A stretch of 64,000 nt of DNA, from positions 9,343,501-9,407,500 of the forward strand of contig CM061096.1 of NCBI GenBank assembly GCA_030770545.1. Reading direction: 5' to 3'. Positions within the stretch are counted from its first letter, which is position 1. Every line of letters begins with the position of its first letter. The position numbers were made by a program, and so were the translations under genes. This DNA is from Macropodus opercularis. Lineage: Eukaryota > Chordata > Actinopteri > Anabantiformes > Osphronemidae. Shown piece after piece: positions 25,501 through 37,163 of the stretch. The notes below the pieces were generated by a model. That model made no database searches and was not told the origin of the DNA. It saw nothing but the letters and a program-made list of their open reading frames with translations.

Positions 25501-26457
25501 AACGCTATTCAGCCTGACCATTACACACAGACAGAGACATGACAGCTGTTACATCGGTGTCAAAAACATACATCAGTAGCTGATTGCTGGGAAGCGGTGG
25601 CGTTTAGAAACCTAAATAAAATCCATGTGTGTGCAGAAATAAAACTGAGCTTAATCAGGTTTGTGAGCATAAATAATCGTCTTCAGCCTCAAGGAGGGCA
25701 AATCACAGCAGTAGTTGACGTCTTAAAGGACACAGAATGACACGTTGTGTTTTGTCAGAGGGGCTTTTATTTCCCAGCTTTTTTTTTTAATCATTAATCA
25801 TTAGGTTGTCCCTCCTTCTCCGAGGCTCAGAGATGATGGCAGCTAATTAAGTAGTGGCTGGTGTCAAGTATGCTGGAAGACCATGTAAGATGAGGAGCTG
25901 CTCTCAAACCGCCGACTTAAAAACAAAAGCCTTCTTCTGCCACAAACGTGCATTCTTTCACCTGTGTTCTTTGAAACACAGTCGTCATTCCCCTCTTTCC
26001 AAATTCTCCTGCTGCAAAATAAAGAGCGGTAAATTGTACGACATGAAGGGTTCAGACATGCAGGCATGCAAAACGGTTTGGCTTTGTTCACAGTAAGCTG
26101 GTGGAAGACTGAATTTGGCAGCGGTATCGAAGCATTTCAAGGGAAAACAGTCAGAACAGTGTCATCACAAAATGAGCACGCTTTTTTATTTTCTTTAGGA
26201 AGTTGAGCTTCCTACAGAAAGATGTTATATTTTATTTTGGCATTTCTGTCCATTTTAATTGTTTCTTTTTTTAAGGCGCAGGAGTGAAACAGTGAGCATT
26301 GAGTGAAAAGGACTTTGTGTGTGGTAGAAGCAAACCGGTAAAGTAACACCCATTAAAACCTAATTTGCACCTTTAGGCAGTTCATTAATATAGTGAATGG
26401 TAGAATCACACCAATATAGTCTGTCCTCACCTTAGGGCACCGTCTCTATTCATCAAA
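19506..26457. other. Gene-free segment, homeodomain-site rich
   Basis: No coding exon is seen on either strand. ATTA/TAATTA cores recur throughout. A near-palindrome, gctttaattaagc, is at 21933-21945, followed by cagctaattgc. Blocks 19690-19900, 20040-20280, 21920-22170, 22730-23290 and 24170-24600 look most like conserved non-coding elements. Short homopolymers occur (T9 near 20618, T8 near 25780). No transposon coding sequence was recognised. Confidence 0.4.
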
Positions 26458-29400
26458 ACACACACACACACTCGCGTCTCTCATTCTCACCAACATTAGT
26501 CACCATCGCTGAGCTAAGGAGCAGTCGTGAGACAATAGACACGCTTGTGTGTAACGGCCTGTAGTGGCTGTCAGCCTGTCCCGTATCAAACAAGGCCTGA
26601 TGAGATCTACGTTTTAAACATAATTCCCTCCTTGCCGTGAGATGACTTGAAGTAAACGCAGATATTTCTTGTACGTTAAAGCCGTTTTCATATTTGAATT
26701 GATCTAATTCAAGCCAAAAGGCTGCGTACACTTGAATTCTCCAGCCCACAAAGAAGGCTGCACATAAACAAATATGGCTTGAACGCACACACCCCGAGGC
26801 CAGAACACATTGGCTGCAGTTCTGCTTTCTACCGGCAGACGACCAGCTCTGCGTCTTTTCCCCAGTGGACCGTTCTGTCTGGGTTCTCCATGAATTTCCC
26901 TTTCTTTTCATCACTCTCTGATGTCCAGCTGCTCCTGTCAACACCTTCTTACAGCGAGCAATTCATTGCAACATACTGGCAGCTGAGACCCCTGTGATGA
27001 ACTTCAATCTGCCGTTTGCAGAGGGGGCTTCACCCTGAGTCAGGCTAATCAAGGGAAACACCCCCTTCCAAGAGGGAGGGCGTCCGCAGACAGATTGAGC
27101 CCAAGTTACCCCGTAATTACCCCGCCACTGCCCCTCTGCTGCAAGCTGCTGCATCTGAACCCGGCCACGACAGGAACACACACTTCGGTGATTACTTTCC
27201 AATCTGTTTAACAGTGAACAACAACAACCTATGCGCTTCCTTTGCGCTCATAAACCACAACTTTTTTTTTTTTCCTCCTGAAAACATTTTGAAGGGATCA
27301 GAGGACCAGGCGTTTTGTCGAGCTTCCTACGGTAACACAGTGCAAATGTCTCTTGCCGCGGGTTTCGATTATTTCCAACTTGGTACAGTCCCTGGGGGGA
27401 GGTTCTCGGGGCTTTCTGAATTTTATTAAAGCCTCTACAGCTGATTACTTGGAGTGAGGTGCACAGGTTGGCGCATTTTAGTAGTGGAGTGGAGGCCTGA
27501 CAGGGTCATGTTTAACATGTCCACAGGCAATCAATTCACCTTAACCCCTCCTGGTACTCCAGCCCTCTCCACCTAAGCTGTCCTTAATAACCAGGCAATG
27601 GCGAATTACTGATAAGGCACTGAGGTCTCTGACCTATATATCCCTCGCTGTATGTATCGGGGGAGGAAAGCCAGCCTGAAAGAAACGTACATTTATGATG
27701 CATAGAAATTGTAAAATTAAACAATCGCACCTTGAATGGCTGTGAAATCCACTTTATTCTGTGGTTTGTTGCACACGGACGCATGCGTTTGGTGCGAGCT
27801 GAGCCGAGCCGAGCGTTGGACGGCGCAGTGAAGATGAACCAAACAAAACAGAAGTGTCCGACCGTGTGAGATGCATCTTCATGGTGGAACTTAAACGATC
27901 CTTCAGTGAACGTGGCTGCGTGGACGTGTGAATGCCTAGCAGCAGTAAATGACGTGTCAGGGCCGAGTCATGATTAATATCTCATTCATTAATTACACAC
28001 TTTGCTCATGGTTAACATTAATAGAGTTTATCTTGTATTGTAGCAGCGTCTGGCTTCTTTTACTCTGGAAACCTCCTATAGCTCAGGCTGGTTACACTGC
28101 ATTTCTCTTACATGTCAGTGACCTCTGTGTAAGTTTTTACTTAACAACCATGCGAAGGGTTCTACATTTGCCCTCCTATGACAGTGACTAATTGCCCTGA
28201 GGATGCGAGCTGCTTGTTAGGCTAAGGGAGGATCCTTCACCCAGCAAAATTCATTATTTCTCCGTTTCAATTCACTCTACCTTAAATTCGAGAGGTTCGA
28301 AAGCAGATATATGAAGAGTTTCTTTCTCTAATTGTATGTTGCTAATTTTCCATGTGAACTTGCTCCCACTTGTGCTTTTCAGCGCCGATACCTCACACAC
28401 TGTACAGTAAGAGGGCAATTTATTGTATAGCAGCAGTCTGACGAAGCTTTCATGTGTGTGGAACTTTAACACAGCCTAGCGTGAGGCTCGAGTTCTTTAG
28501 TCGAAGCAGCTCAGCTCTCAGTTGCTTCTGTTTAAAGAAAGTATTTTCAGACTAATGAAAGCAAATCTGTGTCTCTCCAGCAACAACTGTGTTCATTCCT
28601 TCCAGAATCCAGAGTTAGCGTCTATGTACAAGATGAAATACTCACCAATATCACATTCATGATTTCATCTCAGTGTCAGAACAGGCTTTAGAGTATTTGC
28701 ATGACACGTAAGTGTGTGAAGTGTGATTTCAGCTGCCTCTGTGCTCTGTCTGCTGCTTGGCTGCCAGCTGTCTCGCCTCTTCCCATCTCAGTAGTCGAGA
28801 CCTCGTCTTCTTGTCCCTTCGCCGAGGTACCTGTGCAGCTGTCAGGGTCGCGGCTGTTTAGACAATTAAGGACGTTAGACAGAGGGGGTTAGTGAATCAC
28901 TAAGAACATCAATCTGGCTGGACGTTGTGCTCTCACATTACCACCCTGCTGTTTTGGTATTTATGCCCACTGTTTACACAGAACACGCGGTGGGGGGGGT
29001 CCTCCGATCAATGGCATTATCTTTGCTAATGCTGCTGGTGCAGGTCTACCAGACTCTCAGCCCTTAATGAAGCAAATTAAGGTGTGCTGCATCACAGGAT
29101 CTTTGCACGCGTGGAGCGGTTAGCGCTAAGTGCTGCACCTGGTTGTTGTGGGTTGTGTTACTTAACGGCTGCTTTTCTGCGTCTTCTTGAGGATCTCCTC
29201 GCTCCACACACGCAGCATCAGGCCACCTTCCCTTGTGTTCAGCACCGTTTCACCCCACCTTCCCCCAACCTTTACCGCCCCGTGCCTGTCCCTGGACAGG
29301 TTTCAGCATATAAATTTGAAAATGATTTGTCCTGCCCTCTTAATAATAGATGAGAGAGCAGAGTCAGGGTCCCTTCAATAAACTCCATCCTCGCTTTAAT

Positions 29401-29878
29401 TAGTGAACAAAAAAAAAAAGAAAAGCACCAGGCCTGCTGAGGACTCTGGCTTTGGCTCTGTGTTAGTAATTAAAACTGAAACCACCAAAAGGAGAGGAGA
29501 GGAGAAGGCTCTATTTTTAACGGGCAGGCTGTTTGGTGCTGAGTGCCCGTATAAGGTTCTGCAATAAAGAGTGATAATGAAGGTGTGAGACCTCTGGGGG
29601 CTGACTGGGCGCTCGCTACAATGGCTGCTCTCACACCAGACTGAAATACAGGGAGCAATTAGAGAAGGCAGTGCATAGACTGGCCACCAGAGATTAGTTA
29701 ACACCTCAGGAGCTGCGCTTCAGGACAGGCACATGCTTGTTTTCTTTTTCTCTCCTTTTGCTTCCAAGATAACGCACCAAGGCCTTAATGATGAGAATTA
29801 TTTTATCCGACCGCCATCACACACACGCGCGAGATTTCAAGCGGAAGCCTTGCGTGTTTGCAGGTTGTCTAGGTAGAG
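26458..29878. other. Gene-free segment beginning with a short (AC)n run
   Basis: An AC run occupies 26458-26471. A 163-codon minus-strand frame at 26453-26944 uses that run as its C-terminus and shows no recognisable family, so it is not called. The octamer ATTTGCAT is at 28695-28702 and a G8 tract at 28992-28999. Otherwise the stretch is AT-rich non-coding DNA with scattered TAAT cores, notably 27950-28030. Confidence 0.4.
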
Positions 29879-29883
29879 GTGGT

Positions 29884-30127
29884 GGGGGGGGGATGGGGGG
29901 GGGGTCATAGATTTTTTGATGTTCACACACGTGTAATATCTCTTACTGTCGCAAGCCAGAATTTTTCTGTCAACGCCACGAAAGCTGCTGCCTGAGTTGG
30001 AGGAGACCTTAAGCCCAAGAACCAATCAAGAGGACATTGTTAATGGAGGCCACATATAAGCCGTTAAGCCAGTATATGCATAATGTTATTTAATTGGAGT
30101 CATAAAAAGCCAATTAACCCCCCCCCC
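29884..30127. other. Paired G-tracts and C-tract
   Basis: Two G runs (9 bases at 29884-29892 and 10 bases at 29895-29904) are separated only by AT. A 10-base C run follows at 30118-30127, about 215 bases downstream. The G runs could form a quadruplex, or could pair with the C run as a long-loop hairpin in single-stranded DNA or RNA. Simple slippage of homopolymers is the least interesting explanation and the likeliest. Confidence 0.8.
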
Positions 30128-32924
30128 ATCTTCCACTCTCTCATTCTCTGTCAAATCTGTGAATGGGTCTGCATGTGTGACAGAACAGGATGTTACATAA
30201 AACACTGACTGACACATTATTATCTTAAAGTATAATTTGAAAGCAAATTCCTTGACTGTTTGTCTACATTTAGTCCTATTGAACTGATTGTAACAGGAGA
30301 AACCACAAAGGTGTTAGGCTCCGTGTGATCACGCTTCTTTTTTTTACCTCCTCATCCTCAGTGAATATAAGGCTTTTGACAATATATTTGCTCCCAGGAA
30401 AATAGCAACAGTGGGTCGCAATATTGGTTCTGTCAGGCTCAGGCCATTTAAATTTCAATGCCAGTAAAGTGGGGGAAGCAGACACTGTTAAATATGATGC
30501 TTGAATGAAAATCTAAACCCTCCAATACCTCTAAGCAATGTAACTCAATGAGATGAATTAACTGTAAATGCCTCATTCTCTGTGTGAGTGTCTTCCAATT
30601 TAAAATCTCATTATTCATATAAGATCCTGAACAAGGTGACTCTTAGGATAGATCGAATAAGTGAAGATAATCTTACCGGACAGTTTTATGCAAATAGGGA
30701 ATGTATTGAATCAACTATGAGGAGAATGGGGAATCAAATAAGCTAATAAAGTAGAGTTAGGATGAAAAACACCATGAATAATGTTTCGTCGCTTTCTCAG
30801 CTCGGTGCTTATGCCGCTGTCTGCGAAGTTACAAAGTGTATTAATTCAAAGGGTGCTGTCATTTAATGTGCATTCTCTTTAGTGTTTGGCGAAAAGCATT
30901 AGCAGTCTGCTCCAATAAGCTTTTCATTGGCGCTAAATCTGTGAACCGCTTCCTCTCTATTGCCACAATCTTTAAATCATCGTCATCAGTTGTAATATCT
31001 TCATATTTTCCCCAAATTACCGGCGATGAATAGAAGTGTAATTTATACGCAGGTAATATCGGCTGGACTTATTGCTCTGTAGCAGTTAGTCAGGGTTTCC
31101 CTGGAAGACCTGCGACAGAATAGGCACTAATAACTGTTTGTAGGAAAGGTCTATCAGAGCAGGATTGATTACAAGCCATCCCACTCAGGGCTGCACAGGT
31201 CTGCACAGGTTCATCCATAATTCATAGTATAAATAATGTAACATTCATTACACAGAAAATATGAACTTTTGTTATGGTTTGTGTTGCAGACATTCTGCTT
31301 GTAAAGCTAACATGCTCTGTGCTTTAATTTGTTCCGTACCCCAAGGGTGAACGCAAATGACAAATGCAATGATATAATTATATAATAGCCCCACAGACAA
31401 AGCGTGTAGATAAAGGAACTCTTGACGGGACTCTGGCTGCTATTCAAAGGGCGTTTATTGTGCTTATGAATGCGCAGGATTAGCCCTGTCCAGTAACTAC
31501 GCGTTAGAAGTCAGATTACCTATTTACATTCGCTCACACACACCATAATTGCACCATGTTATTAGCAGCGCAGTCGTAGCCTTGACTTCCTTTTGCGCTA
31601 AACTAAGATGATTCACTCAGCAGTGGCGTACGCATGGAGGTTTTTACTACTCTTCCACCCAAAGCAGAGGCAATTTGCTACGCAGAGAACAGGGAGTTTT
31701 TCCGTTTTTTCAAAAATGGATTTGCAGGATTTATAGCAAAGACAGCTGTGTGTCAACGGCTCTGAGGCTACTGTAGGCCTACCCATCACTCCACATTAGG
31801 ACTCCTTTGAACATAAGTATGTTTCACTCTGACATGGTGACATGCCATGTGAATCAGGGAACGTGAAATTATACACATATGAGCACAACAGTGGAAGAGG
31901 AAGATAAGGATGGAGGAGAGAGCTGGGAATAATACAGAAGTGCACTGTTTCTTAAAGGTTTCAACTAGTTTGCTGGACTAAGATGATCATAATTTGCAGC
32001 AGTTAGTAGATGTGACAAAGTTGGGGCGTTGGGGCTGTAAAAGGAAATGAGGAGAGCCAGCGTAAACCTGACGCAGTGTGTGGGCAGAACAAGATGTGTT
32101 GACAAAAGAAAGAAACCAAAACCAGACTGAGCGAGGCTGTAAATATGTCAACGTAAAGGGAAACCTGCGGTGAGAACAAGAAACCTCTGCTTCCTCTTCC
32201 CCCGCCTCAATCAAAGCAGCTGATGCAGGTCTGTCTTCCGTAAATCCCTCCACAGTGTAACCCAACAGCCAAGATCACCTTCCTGCCATGAATGTGCCAC
32301 CATGCTTACAATGATTTACTGAAACGATTCCTCAGGAACTACAGTCCAGTCATCGCACTGAACTACAGACACATTGAATTTTACCGCAGCACAGACTCAC
32401 TTCCTGGCTCGCCATCCCGCCTGACTTGATGGGTTATTAAACACTTCTGTCAATAAAAAGCGTGGTGAATGCTAATTTATGAGCCCTCCATCGATAAATG
32501 ACCATGAAACCAATGCAAATTAACCTCTAAATGTCATGGGAAAAGCTGGTGCCACAGCTACTGTACTGCATGTGCTGCCAGCAGACACATAGAGCACATG
32601 TGTTGAAAGCTGTTTGTCGCGTATCGTATGACAATCCTTCCCAAGATGCCTTGTTTATTGATAGATCAACCTGCTGCCTGCAACCGTGGTCGTCAGTAAT
32701 TCTGCTGAATCCCCGACTGATGGTTTGATTATCTTAACGTTGAAACGTCCCATTAGCTTATTAATACAAATTTGATGGTAAAATGGGAGTGAAAGCATAC
32801 GTTGGGACATATTTATGTTTGTAATGTCAACATTACCCAAAAATCCACCCAAAAATTCAATGTTGTCTGTTTATTCAGAGCCAGTAGCTTATTTCTGTGT
32901 GACTTCAGAGAAATCATGTTCCTG
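30128..32924. other. Gene-free segment with octamers and a tandem 10-mer
   Basis: No exon is seen. Perfect ATGCAAAT octamers are at 30688-30695 and 32513-32520. The 10-mer ctgcacaggt is duplicated exactly head to tail at 31191-31210, placing two CAGGT (E-box-like, ZEB/Snail-type half) cores 10 bases apart. Blocks 30540-31030 and 32440-32530 are the most regulatory-looking. Confidence 0.4.
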
Positions 32925-33020
32925 CCAGGCCTGTCAATCAATTTAACAATTTAATCACGTTTGATGACAGTCACGGGCTGTGATTAATCATGAGTAATCA
33001 CAACTTTCAAATACGAGGAT
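32925..33020. repeat. Candidate degraded dispersed repeat with repeated TGATTA/TAATCA cores
   Basis: ttaatcac (32951-32958) and gtgattaa (32980-32987) form a perfect 8-base inverted pair. gtgatta (32980-32986) also pairs with taatcac (32995-33001). This pattern of repeated ATTAATC units resembles a dispersed repeat I have seen in fish genomes, but the match is partial. It could equally be a cluster of homeodomain sites. Confidence 0.45.
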
Positions 33021-36000
33021 TTGCTCTTGTTATAAACATGTGGTTTTCGCTAAGTGCAGTAGAAGCAGCTTCTGACAGCTGCCGCTTTGTTGACAAACCT
33101 ACTGTGTCCCAGCTGACGTTTGTCGTTCGGTAAACAAAAGTTCTAGAATAATCACATCACATCGCTTATTGCTTTAATGTCTGTGAACATATTCTGTCCA
33201 CTCCAAGGTCTCACTTCCTATAAGAGGTTTTGTAACGTTTGCAGCTGAAGGTGCAGAGCAAAGAAGAGCAGAAGCAGAAAGAGAAGGAGAAAATAGCCTA
33301 AACGTTGTTGTGTTTGTAGATGAAGACTGTATCTAATAACTGTTATGACGTGTGATAGTTAATGTTAGTGTCACAAAACTAAGTTTGAGTTTGTTTTAGA
33401 ACATAATGCAGGATAACGTCTGTGCCGCCGCACAGGAGGGTGTGAAAATGTTCTTAATTGTGTGTTTTTCATGTTCGGTAATACAAAATTATGAATTCAT
33501 AGTCTCTTAAGTTGTGCTTTTAATATTGCTTTGTATTCATGAAAAATAGATTTGCTCTCACCCAGAATTATGTATGCTTTCAGAGAATATTCGCTAAAAT
33601 AAAATCCATTAGCGTTAAAAAAAAAGAGAGGGAAATGCAAAAACTGTAATGCAGCGAATCATTTGCCATTAACCTCACCTGTTATTTTATGGTAAGCAGG
33701 GTTTGCGTTGGTCTAATAATAACTTCTCAGACTAGGACACACACACACCAAACACAGCGACACTCTGACCCTCTATCCATTACAAACAGAACTTTTGTAA
33801 CGTTCAGCTTTTACGTTTTGCATTTGTGATGTTTCAGCTGTTCCGGGTGTCAGGCCCGTGGTAGCGGAGACGAAACAGCTCAGACGTGCGATGCCGCTCT
33901 GTCACGACGGGTCAGTGCCACAGCTCAGCCATCGATGAAATGCTTCCACACAGACTGACAAAGAGGAAGATACTCGTGTGTAGCAGCTGTAAGTCTCTGC
34001 TGCTGCTCCTTTTCACTGCCAGTATCAACAGAACTGTCAACGGCGAGCGCCTGTCAGCACCTTGTGTCAGATAATCACAGGAAGTGGAGTTGAGTTGATA
34101 ATGCGCCTAAATCCCCAACTGGACAACAGTGTTCTAAGATACGCAGATATGCGCCGTTCCCCTAATACGATTATCTGTTCTAAGTTATTCCAAAACAAAT
34201 ATCACTTCAGGAGTATCATCAAAGGCTCACTTATACTCACCGCAGCTCACGCGTCTAATACGGACCACACTGCTGCGTGTTCACTTGTTTACTATGCGCT
34301 GACATTTGAAAGCAGCCAATGCATGTTTGTTTGTTTTTTTATATGTTAATGTCCACGATTCAGAAATATGAAATAGCCAACGGTAGATTCTGCAAGATGT
34401 GCTCTTCAGACTCACATCTGAGCACAAAAGTAGCCATTTATTTGCAGAGAAGACGAGCGTCTGCAGCGATATTAAATTTCTGTGCATAAATTGCTCGTAG
34501 AAATGTATTCAATAGATCCAAAAGTTTGTTTCTTGCGCTTTCTTATGGACTCGCTAGACACGCATGCTGCACAGCCTCAGATCCCACAGTGAGGAAGTTA
34601 TTAATTTGGTTGATATTGATATTGTCCCTTTGGTGTCAGTATAATGGCTGAGTTAAGTTAGAGGGAAAATCAATCCAAAGCACATGCTGGATGCCAGCGC
34701 TGTGGTTTTATATTTCCTCAGACCTTATTGCTGTGCTGTAGCAGGGACAGTGTTTATGGATACAGCATATAAGCTTCTTCTACTTTTGATCAAGGAATCC
34801 AGGTTTATTGTGCATGTAGACGTCCCTCTTCCCAACAATCTATGCTGACATTTGGCAGCACTGAAATGAAAAGGTTATTTCTTTCTGCTTTAATTTCACT
34901 CGTTATATTCTGTATTTATAGTGTGTGTGGTTGTCTGGGTGCTTATCTGCCGTCGTCGTTCACTTTGGCAGATTCCTCCAGCAGAGTGTTGAACGCTTGA
35001 ATCACAATGTCGGACATGGATTTCCTGCGCTCGCCTCAGCATTCGCGGTTGTTTTTGGGGCAGCGATGCACCATGTTTGGCTGAAGACAGTAGAGAGCGA
35101 TGCTGAAGTAAAGCAACGGCAAATCCAACCTAACACTTCTATAGAAAGCTGGAGAAAAAGAAACAACGCGCCACAACTCTCCACTCTTGACTATGCTGCT
35201 CTACTGATGTTCTGTTGTGGATGGTGACATAGTGGAAATAACAAAGCAAACCAATACACTTTAAAAGAAATCTGTGCATTTAGAGTTTTGTTGGAATTAC
35301 TTTTCAAAGATAAAATAAAATGTGTTGTCTCTGGATGCACTGATATAAAAACGCGCTTCATATGTGTAATAGACTAGAGTCAGTAAATAAGAGAGGGTCT
35401 ACCGTGATCATTATGATAGAGTCCTCTGCGCACACAGACACAGACAGGCTGATACTGCACAAATCAGCTTGCTAAAACATCCTTGTTAACATTTTAAACC
35501 TACAGCATCATAAAAGGTGATGCCAGGGAATTTTGGACTTCCATTCCCCCCTAAATCACACACTCTTGATTTGCAAGTCCAAATCTAGAACATAAATAGG
35601 GGCTTCACGGCAACAGCATGAATCCAACTAAAAAAACCCTGAATAGATTTTGAATTTTAAAAGCGAGATCAAATGAAAATCACACAAAGGCACCAGCAAG
35701 TGGAATTGAAAGTGTGATACAGATGAGGGGGGTGTTGGGGGGTACGGATGAAAACAGGATTAGACTCCACAGGCCTGGTTCCCACAGATTGCCTGAAATG
35801 GGGAACAGATTTAAAGCAGGTACTGTGTGTTGACAGGTTTGGGGGTTTTTTTTTCACAGGCATTTCCCTTTCCTTTTTTTTCCGGCATGTCTTACACATT
35901 TAACTAGACCCATGTCAAAACCTGTTTACATGTCATGAAAAGAAGCAGAACATGCTCAAATCGGGTAAGCTATTGAAGGAGAAACTTGGATGATTTGACA

Positions 36001-37114
36001 GTTTGAGTCTCTTTAGTATTGCCCACTTTAAGCAGGCTGAGACAAATGACGCGCATGTCGACGCTGCCGCTCTGTTAAGCGATGTTGTAATTGACGATTA
36101 AAATAAGGCCGGTTTTTATGTCGGGGCGTTAGGTTCGCAGTGTGAATTCTGCTCTTGTCTACATGTGTTATGCACACACAGAAGTGCACAACAGTTCAGG
36201 GCCTGTTGTTGTACCTTACCTTTTTTTTTTTTTTTTTCCAGAAATGAAATACAGGCTGCATGGTTAAGCGTTTCCCTGTATGTCAGCAAGTTTTACAGAT
36301 TAAACTGTTTCATGTTTAATGGGATAAGGAGGAACATGAGCTTCTATCCAATCCTGGCCCAATTGAGTGTTTTTAATGCAATTTGTCAACTCCCTCTGCT
36401 AGTGGGATTTGTTCCATACTGTTAGATGTGGAGTAAATTACATACAGTAGCATCTCGGCTGAGTATTTTGCTTGAGAGATTGCTCATCTGGCAATATTAA
36501 AGCTACTTAGTATATGTTTGGCTGCCGTGAAGGCAACGCGGTTAACTGGTTTTTAAACTCCACTTGCAATTTTGTTCCTGTTTTTATTTTTATAATTTGC
36601 TGGATGCAGTTGGAGGAGTTTTATTTTACTGCTTGTTGTATATACTGAAATATATGTGACAGTCATAACACGGGTTGCTTCTTTCCGAACAGGAGAACAT
36701 TCACTTAACTTCTATGTGTTTCTGTCCAATAAGATTAATCACAGACTTGAGGCATTAATGTACAAATGTCTCACTGGTTAATGTTAACAAATATTCTCCC
36801 TTAAGGCTCCTATTAATAATTTCATACTCTCTCCAAATATTATTCTGTCCACCTGCTGCGTGTGATCCTATTTCTCCCTTCTTTTTTTTTTGTTTTGTGA
36901 TCATGCATAATTTAGTCCCTGGCCACATCTAATAAATGATGTTGACATATGCTCTTGCGGAGAGAGAGCACTGCCTGGGAGTGTTGCTTGATAAGCTTCT
37001 TTGCATTCTCGCTGGATCCAATTTTGCCCTATCAGTACGTGAGTGTGTGGCTCTGCTCACATGATCCACTAGGCCTCGAGATGTCCCAGGGCGTTCGATT
37101 AGCAAAAACGGTTC
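33021..37114. other. Gene-free segment
   Basis: No coding exon is seen. A purine-rich stretch runs from about 33245 to 33292. A T17 tract at 36221-36237 followed by ccag looks like a strong splice acceptor, but the open frame after it resembles no protein. Blocks 33500-33700, 36270-36420 and 36700-36830 are AT-rich and regulatory-looking. Moderately CpG-bearing sequence at 34080-34280 has no recognisable content. Confidence 0.4.
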
Positions 37115-37163
37115 GGGGGGTGGGGGGTGTGGGGGGGGGGGGGGGGGGGGGATGTGGGGGGGG
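37115..37163. repeat. G-rich low-complexity tract (up to 21 consecutive G)
   Basis: G runs of 6, 6, 21 and 8 bases are separated by one to five other bases. It satisfies the usual four-tract rule for an intramolecular quadruplex on the + strand several times over. Exact run lengths in such tracts are often assembly- or read-dependent. Confidence 0.95.

Noticed and set aside
26453..26944. 163-codon minus-strand open frame, the longest in the desert
   Set aside because: Its C-terminal end is translation of an (AC)n run, the rest resembles no family, and no splice or promoter signals accompany it.
36221..36425. Apparent exon: T17 tract plus ccag followed by an open frame
   Set aside because: The acceptor is strong but the peptide is not family-like, no donor with matching phase stands out, and there is no partner exon nearby.
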